Below are positions 7,723-13,408 of a stretch of 14,900 nt of DNA, in pieces (positions within the stretch are counted from its first letter, which is position 1; each line of letters opens with the position of its first letter). The translations under genes were made by a program, and so were the position numbers. The DNA lies in the NCBI GenBank assembly GCA_031279915.1, contig JAITHO010000221.1:1-14900 (forward strand), read 5' to 3'. The DNA comes from Tannerellaceae bacterium (GTDB lineage: Bacteria; Bacteroidota; Bacteroidia; Bacteroidales; Tannerellaceae). Below the pieces are notes generated by a model, which was not told the origin of the DNA, made no database searches, and saw only the letters and a list, made by a program, of their open reading frames with translations.

Positions 7723-8340
7723 ATGCTGAGCATCAAACAATACAGTTACATCTCCCCGAAGCATGCTTGTTCGCTGCCTCCTAAGGCGAAGATTGCATGC
7801 GCGGAGGGAGTTGATTTGCTAAATCTTTATCGAAGTCTCGGGCTTGATTATCCGAAGTTCTTCAAGATGGACGTTCTGTCGAAACTTGGAATTCTTGCCG
7901 CTGAACTGCTTTTGGCTGGAGAGGAAAGAGGGGAGGCCGAGGCTATGGAAGATCGATCGATTGCCTGCTTCAATCGAAGCGCATCGCTTGATGCTGATAT
8001 TGCCTACGCGAAGACTATACAGCCGCAGGATTTCTACCCAAGCCCATCCCTCTTTGTTTACACTTTGCCGAGCATTGTTACTGGCGAAATTGCCATTCGG
8101 CACAGGTTAAGGGGGGAGACTTCGTTTTACGTTACGCGCGAATGGGATGCGGAATTTGTTGTTGAGACGGTTCGGCAGATATTTGCCGTTGGCGCGTCGC
8201 GGTCGGTTGTCGCAGCATGGCTCGAATGTGAGGAGGATAGGTTTGAGGCGTTCATGATGCTCGTTGGCGATGATGGCGACGGGCTTAAATTCTCAACCGA
8301 TATTGCCAACTCTTTAATAACCGATTTACGCTTGCACTGA
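7723..8340 (+). CDS. Half-length ketosynthase-like protein (N-terminal thiolase domain; chain-length-factor type)
   Basis: 205 residues from the ATG at 7723, the first start after the preceding stop. An in-frame ATG at 7582 would lie deep in the upstream gene and is rejected. The segment SPSLFVYTLPSIVTGEIAIRHRLRGETSFYV (about 108-138) resembles the middle of the N-terminal ketosynthase-like family (ketoacyl-synt_2 type), followed by DAEFVVETVRQIFAVG and the AAWLE strand. No SAC nucleophile motif, no HGT motif and no second thiolase repeat are present, so it cannot be an active synthase alone. Similar half-KS proteins occur in aryl polyene loci and may act as chain-length partners of a full ketosynthase. 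The coding strand here is more T- and G-rich than in later genes. Confidence 0.62.
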   Translation: MLSIKQYSYISPKHACSLPPKAKIACAEGVDLLNLYRSLGLDYPKFFKMDVLSKLGILAAELLLAGEERGEAEAMEDRSIACFNRSASLDADIAYAKTIQPQDFYPSPSLFVYTLPSIVTGEIAIRHRLRGETSFYVTREWDAEFVVETVRQIFAVGASRSVVAAWLECEEDRFEAFMMLVGDDGDGLKFSTDIANSLITDLRLH

Positions 8341-8368
8341 TTTTTTTTAATAACCCTATAATACGATA

Positions 8369-8626
8369 ATGGAAGATTTGATTTTAGAACTAAAGAGCGA
8401 GATTATTAAGGCACTGAACCTTGAAGAAATAAGTCCGAATGATATTGGCGACGACGACCCTCTGTTTGGCGACGGCCTCGGACTTGACTCTATTGATGCC
8501 CTGGAGCTCATCGTTTTGATGGAAAAAAATTACGGCATTAAGCTGACCGATCCTTCTCAGGGACGCGATATTTTTCGCTCGGTACGCATTATGGCCGAAT
8601 ACATTCAGGCTAATCGAACGAAGTAA
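8369..8626 (+). CDS. Acyl carrier protein (second of two)
   Basis: 85 residues with the attachment motif GLDSIDALELIVLME; the phosphopantetheine serine is Ser41. The insertion DDDPLFGDGLGLDSID before it is characteristic of ACPs of APE and flexirubin loci, where PLFG..LGLDSID is common as I recall. It is clearly different from the ACP at 4353. It lies 28 nt after the half-ketosynthase and 66 nt before a complete ketosynthase. The T-rich run TTTTTTTT just upstream (8341-8348) is an ordinary spacer, and I see no -7 promoter box there. Two ACPs in one locus is the usual APE arrangement. Confidence 0.93.
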   Translation: MEDLILELKSEIIKALNLEEISPNDIGDDDPLFGDGLGLDSIDALELIVLMEKNYGIKLTDPSQGRDIFRSVRIMAEYIQANRTK

Positions 8627-8692
8627 GGATGATGCTACCAACATCGCCTGAGGTTTATCCCTCCAAAATCTCCGCCTAACAATTTCAAAACG

Positions 8693-9895
8693 ATGAGAAA
8701 CATATATGTAACGGGGATGGGAATAATATCCGCGCTGGGTACCGGTTACACACGTTCGCTGGATGCGCTGAGGAAACGGAAGTCGGGAATAGCGAGGATT
8801 AAGAAGCTCGAGACTTTGCACAGGGACTTTCCCGTTGGGGAAGTCGGCCCCTCCGACCAGGATATGATGTTCAAGCTGGGATTGCGCAAGTCTAGCGTTA
8901 CGACCCGATCGGCGCTCATGGCCAGCATTGCCGTGCAAGAAGCTTTGAGGATGGCCGAAATAAGCGACGAATACGATTCCGACAGAAGGCTCGCACTGAT
9001 TTCCGGAACCACCGTTGGAGGAATGGACATGAGCGAACGATATTACCGCAACTTTCTCGACGGCCCGGAGCACAGCGCTTACATTTCGACGCACGACTGC
9101 GGATCTTGTACCGAACTCACGGCTGACTACTTCGGGATTTTCTCCTTCGTACAAACCATATCCACAGCCTGCTCCTCAGCGGCCAACGCTATCCTGTCAG
9201 GCGCCGAACTGATTCTCGACGACCGAGCTGACTACGTTGTGGCAGGTGGAAGCGAATGTCTGACAAAATTTCACCTGAACGGATTTGCCAGCCTCATGAT
9301 TCTCGACCGAGAGCCCTGCAAACCCTTCGACGCAGCTCGCGGAGGACTCAATCTGGGCGAAGGCGCGGCATACATCGTTCTGGAGGCCGAGGATACGATC
9401 AAACGACGAAACGCACAGCCTATATGCCGCCTCAGCGGATGGGCAAATACCTGCGACGCTTATCACCAAACGGCCTCGTCTCCACTTGGCGACGGCGCGC
9501 GGATGTCGATGGAAAAAGCTCTCAGCAAGGCCGGTTTATCGCCTGCCGACATAGGATACATCAACGCGCACGGCACCGGCACGGCAAACAACGACCTGAG
9601 CGAAGGCCTCGCCATTGAAGCAGTTTTCGGCCAAAATATTCCAGCCGTATCCTCCACAAAAGCCTTCACCGGACACGCCACCAGCGCGGCAGGAAGCATT
9701 GAAGCCATCATCTCGATAATGGCCTTACAGCACAGATTCATTCCCGCCAACCTCAATTTCAAAAATCAGATGCCGGAGCTGAGCTTCCAACCTTCGCAAG
9801 GCGCTGAAGGCGTCGAACTACGGCATGTGCTCACAAATTCCTTTGGCTTCGGAGGTAATGATACAACCCTCATCTTCTCGAAAAATTCCTTATGA
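8693..9895 (+). CDS. Beta-ketoacyl-ACP synthase (FabF-like), catalytically complete
   Basis: 400 residues with Cys160 in STACSSAANAI, His293 in NAHGTGTANND, Lys323 and His328 in TGHATSAAG, and NSFGFGGNDTTL near the end. These are the classical KAS II features. It starts cleanly with MRNIYVTGMGIISALG. Together with the adjacent ACP it would extend the polyene chain. The two triad-less KS-like proteins of the locus (7723 and 10652) are candidate heterodimer partners for this or the other complete enzymes. After its stop comes the only long gap inside the operon. Confidence 0.9.
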   Translation: MRNIYVTGMGIISALGTGYTRSLDALRKRKSGIARIKKLETLHRDFPVGEVGPSDQDMMFKLGLRKSSVTTRSALMASIAVQEALRMAEISDEYDSDRRLALISGTTVGGMDMSERYYRNFLDGPEHSAYISTHDCGSCTELTADYFGIFSFVQTISTACSSAANAILSGAELILDDRADYVVAGGSECLTKFHLNGFASLMILDREPCKPFDAARGGLNLGEGAAYIVLEAEDTIKRRNAQPICRLSGWANTCDAYHQTASSPLGDGARMSMEKALSKAGLSPADIGYINAHGTGTANNDLSEGLAIEAVFGQNIPAVSSTKAFTGHATSAAGSIEAIISIMALQHRFIPANLNFKNQMPELSFQPSQGAEGVELRHVLTNSFGFGGNDTTLIFSKNSL

Positions 9896-10246
9896 TGACT
9901 TTTATCTCCTCCAAAACAAAAAGCCTTTTGGGGCAAAAAAAAATATGTGGCCGGCATTTTTTTCCCAGAGAAGCCAAACACACGTGTGGCTGGGCCCAGG
10001 ACAATTTCCTGGAGCAAAACCGACGTTTGGCTGGGCTGTGGGAAAATTTTTGGAGAGAAAAACATGGCTCATCGGTATCCCAAAAGCTTTTGCGGCATGA
10101 GGCAAGATGCGGGGTAGGGCAAACGCATTTAAACTTCATAGCCTATATCCGTAATGAATCTATGCTCCGCTTTTTTTGCAAGGCTATGCAAGATTGCAAA
10201 TCCGCATTTTTCCCAGCTGAAGCCTTTCTAAAGTTCAGTTATGTCA
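9896..10246. other. Gap inside the operon, first part: diverged 41-bp repeats and small palindromes
   Basis: No credible gene. A diverged repeat of about 41 bp is visible: GTGTGGCTGGGC at 9984-9995 recurs as GTTTGGCTGGGC at 10025-10036, exactly 41 bp later, and the following AATTT..TGGAG segments are about 42 bp apart (10003 and 10045). A third, weaker unit precedes them from about 9953. Palindromes include CACACGTGTG (9979-9988) and CCAGGA/TCCTGG (9996-10012). CCAAAA/TTTTGG (9911-9931) makes a weak stem followed by A residues, so it is not a rho-independent terminator on the + strand. From about 10080 to 10246 nothing specific is seen. Confidence 0.6.
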
Positions 10247-10479
10247 AATCTGATTTTCGCAAGCAAAATAAACCTTCAGTTTTGCCGAATCTGATTTTCG
10301 CAAGCAAAACGAACCTTCAGTTTTGCCGAATCTGTTTTTCGCAAGCAAAACGAACTTTCAGTTTTGCCGAATCCGATTTTCGCAAGCCAATGTAATCTTA
10401 CATTTTGCCGAATCCGATTTTCGCAAGCAAAATGAACCTTCAGTTTTGCCGAATCTGATTTTCGCAAGCCAATGTTATT
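10247..10479. repeat. 41-bp tandem repeat array with conserved internal hairpin
   Basis: Five complete 41-bp units start at 10247, 10288, 10329, 10370 and 10411, with a partial sixth from 10452 to about 10479. The unit begins AATCTGATTTTCGCAAGC and ends TTTTGCCG. Inside each, GCAAAA(C/T) and GTTTTGC are inverted repeats of 6-7 bp with a loop of 9 nt. Unit 4 replaces both arms by a different complementary pair, AATGTAA and TTACATT with a 2-nt loop, keeping the ability to pair. There are no unique spacers, so it is not CRISPR. Function unknown. Confidence 0.92.
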
Positions 10480-10651
10480 TTGAGAGACTTCCATGGCTAC
10501 GGATTTTTATCAATCGCAGCTTTGAACGATAAAAAAATTGGCGGCACAGAAAATATCTTCTTATCATTGAGCTCAAATTTAAATGCGCTTGCCCTTAGAT
10601 GCGGGGCGATGAAAAACAATCAGAAGTGATGAAACAAATTCTTTAGAAGCT
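10480..10651. other. Spacer before the triad-less ketosynthase gene
   Basis: A 172-bp stretch with no gene. I do not see a good TAnnTTTG box; CAGCTTTG at 10517-10524 is a one-base mismatch with no clear -33 element. The bases immediately upstream of the ATG at 10652 are A-rich (GAAACAAATTC), like other leaders here. An internal promoter is possible but unsupported. Confidence 0.4.
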
Positions 10652-11713
10652 ATGAACAAAGTATATCTGCTCGACGCAAAGCATATCTCGGCCCAAAAAC
10701 CGCTGAGCGAGGAATGGACAGATGCGCCCATCTATCCCTCCGGATCATTATCCTCATTCACGCCCTCCATCGACCCCGACTACGCTCAATGCTTCGCTCC
10801 CAATGTGAGGCGGCGGCTCGGCAAACTTCTCAAACGGGCTCTACTCGCCTCGCGAACAGTAATGGAATCAAGCGGAATAGCATGCCCCGATGCGATACTC
10901 ACAGGCACCGGATTTGGATGCGTTGAAAACACAGAAGTCTTTCTGGAAGCAATGACCTTTGAGGGCGAAGACTGCCTGAAGCCAACCAACTTTATGCAAT
11001 CAACGCACAACACTATCGGCTCCCTCATCGCCATCGAAACAGGCTGCCATGGATACAACACCACCTACACGCACAAAGGCGTGTCGTTCGAATCAGCGCT
11101 GCTCGACGCATTTATCCGCATAGCTAACGGACACATCCGCAACGCCCTCGTCGGATCCTACGATGAGATGACCCCGCACTACCGCATCCTCCTGAATCGC
11201 ACCGATTACCCAGGCAATGCCTACTTCGGCAGCGAAACCGCCCTTAGCGCCATCCTCGCCGATGAACCCTCTGAGGGCAGCAAAGCTTTATGCCGCATCG
11301 AAGCCATAGAGATGATCTACGGAAAATCTCCCCAATGCATCGCCACCGCCCTCCAACGGATTCTCTGTCGCGCCGGCCGTAGCTTCTCAGACCTCGACGC
11401 CATAATGACCGGCCTGAACGCCGACAAAGCCAACGATGCAGTATATCGCAGAGCCGAAGCAGAGCTCTTTTCAGGCAAACCTCTTTTGCAATACAAACAT
11501 CTGTTTGGCGAATCGCATGCAGTGTCAGGGCTCGGAGTTTATGCAACAGCCGTTTGCCTTCAGCGCGGCAGCGTTCCGGGCTTCATGCTCGTTAGCGATA
11601 AAAAGTTTAGGGTGGATAAGCTTCGCGATGATTTGCCGGCAAAAACCATACTCTTTTACAATCACTGCGGAGGCAAGAACCACGCCCTCATACTCATGAG
11701 CTCATGCGAATAA
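10652..11713 (+). CDS. Ketosynthase-like protein without catalytic triad (chain-length-factor-like)
   Basis: 353 residues with the thiolase-type layout but degenerate active sites. The nucleophile-elbow region reads NTTYTHKGVSFESALLD (about 136-152): the position expected for Cys is occupied by Gly143 or a neighbour, and no SAC motif exists. The HGT motif is replaced by GLNADKAND, and the last motif reads KHLFGESHAVSGLG in place of TGHxLGAAG, with NHCGGKNHAL where FGGxNxxL is usual. A ketosynthase family member with these losses is expected to act as a structural partner, like chain-length factors, and not as a synthase. It follows the 756-bp gap, and its end overlaps the next gene by 10 nt. 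N-terminal residues 1-40 do not align well with ordinary ketosynthases. Confidence 0.78.
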   Translation: MNKVYLLDAKHISAQKPLSEEWTDAPIYPSGSLSSFTPSIDPDYAQCFAPNVRRRLGKLLKRALLASRTVMESSGIACPDAILTGTGFGCVENTEVFLEAMTFEGEDCLKPTNFMQSTHNTIGSLIAIETGCHGYNTTYTHKGVSFESALLDAFIRIANGHIRNALVGSYDEMTPHYRILLNRTDYPGNAYFGSETALSAILADEPSEGSKALCRIEAIEMIYGKSPQCIATALQRILCRAGRSFSDLDAIMTGLNADKANDAVYRRAEAELFSGKPLLQYKHLFGESHAVSGLGVYATAVCLQRGSVPGFMLVSDKKFRVDKLRDDLPAKTILFYNHCGGKNHALILMSSCE

Positions 11714-12057
11714 TACTAGCCTTCGCCGTCCTTCAAAGCATGCTGCTCGCAGCCGGGCAAGTCTTCCTGAAGATAGGTTTGGGGCGGATAAACGGCGTAT
11801 CCCTGTCATGGAAGTTCATTGCCTCCCAGATAGTCAATTGGCCCCTTGCCGCCGCCGGAGGATGCCTAACCGCAGCCACCTTGCTGTGGATCTACATGCT
11901 GCGGCGCTTCGAATTTGGCGTAGTATATCCAATGACCAGCCTTGGATACCTATTCGGAATGATAGCGGCAGCAACCATCTTCCAGGAGCATATCCCGCCA
12001 ACAAGATGGCTCGGCCTGGCGCTCGTAATCGCCGGCATAATATTAATCGCTAAGTAA
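11704..12057 (+). CDS. Small four-helix membrane protein, SMR/EamA (EmrE/ArnE-like)
   Basis: 117 residues with four hydrophobic segments (about 3-22, 34-53, 56-74 and 80-116). Motifs typical of small EamA/SMR proteins are visible: GQVFLKIGL in helix 1 and FGVVYPMTSLGYLFGMIAA in helix 3, followed by FQEHIPPTRWLGLALVIAGIILIA, as in the ArnE/ArnF subunits that flip undecaprenyl-linked sugars. The helix 1 acidic residue required in drug-exporting EmrE is not apparent (AAGQVFLK). In this locus it may help move a lipid-linked or glycosylated product across the inner membrane, perhaps in partnership with the downstream glycosyltransferase. It overlaps the previous gene by 10 nt. Confidence 0.75.
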   Translation: MRIILAFAVLQSMLLAAGQVFLKIGLGRINGVSLSWKFIASQIVNWPLAAAGGCLTAATLLWIYMLRRFEFGVVYPMTSLGYLFGMIAAATIFQEHIPPTRWLGLALVIAGIILIAK

Positions 12058-12113
12058 AATAATCAGTCAAACGATTAGCGGAGTATTTCGCAACTAATAA
12101 AAGATAACAGAAG

Positions 12114-12296
12114 ATGTACAGGCAATTATTCAATCCAAGGGAGAACGGTCAAACGATCCCCGCCGGTATTCCGTCCAAATGGAACGGGCTGACGGTAGAA
12201 GTCATTGCGTTTCCAATACAAGAACGGAGGATAAGGCGCGACGATATAGCTTTAGCCTCCCTCGCAAGCCCTGAAGGTTCAAACATTAGAAGTTAA
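12114..12296 (+). CDS. Small hypothetical protein (60 aa)
   Basis: Sixty residues beginning MYRQLFNPRENG, with the core IPSKWNGLTVEVIAFPIQE. Small proteins with an IPxEWxGxxVEVIxFP pattern are familiar to me from Bacteroidales genomes, where they sometimes sit next to toxin-like genes; the pattern recalls AbrB-type antitoxin folds, but I cannot confirm the family. No toxin partner is seen here. It lies 56 nt after the membrane protein and 28 nt before the LolA-like gene, interrupting an otherwise functional series. An A-rich stretch precedes the ATG. It may be an insertion or remnant unrelated to the pathway. Confidence 0.5.
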   Translation: MYRQLFNPRENGQTIPAGIPSKWNGLTVEVIAFPIQERRIRRDDIALASLASPEGSNIRS

Positions 12297-12324
12297 CTCA
12301 ACAACATAATAAAGAAGACGAACA

Positions 12325-12969
12325 ATGAAGACAGTTGTTATATCAATCATTATTGCTTGGACAAGCATTGCTTATGCAATCGCCCAAGACTACCGCGAGG
12401 CATCCCCACAGCAGCAGAAGCAAATGCTGCAGAAAATCACCGAGGCATCATCGCGGATGAAGTCGCTCGCCTGCGACTTTGAGCAAACTAAAGAGCTCTC
12501 GATTCTCAACGAAAAAATGAGCTCGAAGGGACGCATGTTCTATCGAAACGACCAATGCGTGCGCTGGGAATACTCCACGCCTTATGCCTACACATTCGTT
12601 TTCAACAACAACCGCATCCTCATGACACAGGCCGACGGAAAACAAAGCGTTACCGACGTTAAGTCGAATAACCTATTCCAGGAAATCGTGAAGATCATGA
12701 TCAGCAGCATCGACGGCAGCGGACTAACCGACTCGAAGAGCTTCACATCTAAATTCTTCATCGCCGGCGATGATCCAATGGTAACGCTCACTCCGGTAAG
12801 GAAAGACGTCCGACGAATGTTCGCAACCATAAAGCTTTTCTTCACCGCAAAGGATTATTCTGTCGACTCCGTCGTCATGGAGGAAAGCAACGGAGATAAT
12901 ACAACAATCAAACTCACTAATAAACGCTACAATGAAACGATCAATCCAAGTCTGTTCGCTATTAATTAG
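12325..12969 (+). CDS. LolA-like periplasmic outer-membrane lipoprotein carrier
   Basis: 214 residues. An N-terminal signal peptide (residues 1-20, hydrophobic VVISIIIAWTSIAYA) has a likely cleavage after Ala20 (AIA-QD). Mature-domain hallmarks are DFEQTKELSI (51-60), SKGRMFYRND and VRWEYSTPYAYTF (79-91), matching the LolA core FEQ...G.l.f.rP..fRW.Y. LolA binds lipoprotein acyl chains in the periplasm. A dedicated paralogue in APE-type loci probably ferries the lipid-like product or a lipoprotein to the outer membrane. The 3' end overlaps the next gene by 38 nt. Confidence 0.83.
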   Translation: MKTVVISIIIAWTSIAYAIAQDYREASPQQQKQMLQKITEASSRMKSLACDFEQTKELSILNEKMSSKGRMFYRNDQCVRWEYSTPYAYTFVFNNNRILMTQADGKQSVTDVKSNNLFQEIVKIMISSIDGSGLTDSKSFTSKFFIAGDDPMVTLTPVRKDVRRMFATIKLFFTAKDYSVDSVVMEESNGDNTTIKLTNKRYNETINPSLFAIN

Positions 12970-13408
12970 CATCCTGATCCTGGCCGGTTGCGGATCGCAT
13001 ACAATGATGGGCCCGCGAACCTATCCGCATCTGGATCGCACACCACGCTATCGCATAGAAATAAATTCTGAGAAAGGCGGCTTCTCCGGAGCTCTCATCA
13101 TAAGAAAAGAAGCACGATCCGGATGGAGAGGCAGTCTCGTAAACGAATTTGGAGTCAAAGCCTTCGACATAATTTCGCCCGACCGATACACATGCAAGCT
13201 CCAGAACGTAATGCCCTTCATAAGCAAATGGTACATACGGTCAACCATAACCGACGACTTTCGATACCTACTCTGGGATGGCAACGAAGGTGTCAGACGG
13301 TCAGGCAAACAGATCGACAAACTCCCTAACGGAACCATTGTTTTGACAAACACACGGAGGCATATCGAATACATACTCCATCCGCTACCAAACCATGACC
13401 GTCGCTAG
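12932..13408 (+). CDS. Small lipoprotein of unknown function
   Basis: 158 residues with a type II signal peptide: MKRSIQVCSLLISILILAGC, a lipobox LAGC with Cys20 as the lipidated residue. The mature part is beta-rich (RYRIEINSEKGGFSGALIIRK, RGSLVNEFGVKAFDI), a layout reminiscent of LolB or the DUF3261-type lipoproteins found near LolA-like proteins in APE loci. I cannot assign a family with certainty. It overlaps the LolA-like gene by 38 nt and the next gene by 14 nt. The companion relationship suggests it accepts cargo from the LolA-like carrier at the outer membrane, but this is inference. Confidence 0.8.
   Translation: MKRSIQVCSLLISILILAGCGSHTMMGPRTYPHLDRTPRYRIEINSEKGGFSGALIIRKEARSGWRGSLVNEFGVKAFDIISPDRYTCKLQNVMPFISKWYIRSTITDDFRYLLWDGNEGVRRSGKQIDKLPNGTIVLTNTRRHIEYILHPLPNHDRR

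Noticed and set aside
8390..9154. 254-residue open frame on the minus strand
   Set aside because: It is antisense to the second ACP and a well-supported ketosynthase and shows no recognisable motif.
9911..9931. Possible rho-independent terminator after the 8693 ketosynthase
   Set aside because: The stem is only 6 bp and is followed by A residues, not T residues, on the coding strand.
9892..10395. 167-residue open frame in the operon gap
   Set aside because: It is formed by the A/T-rich gap and the 41-bp repeats. The repeat shifts frame every unit, the composition is not protein-like, and there is no plausible start context.
10247..10479. Possible CRISPR array
   Set aside because: Units abut with no unique spacers, and no cas genes are present.
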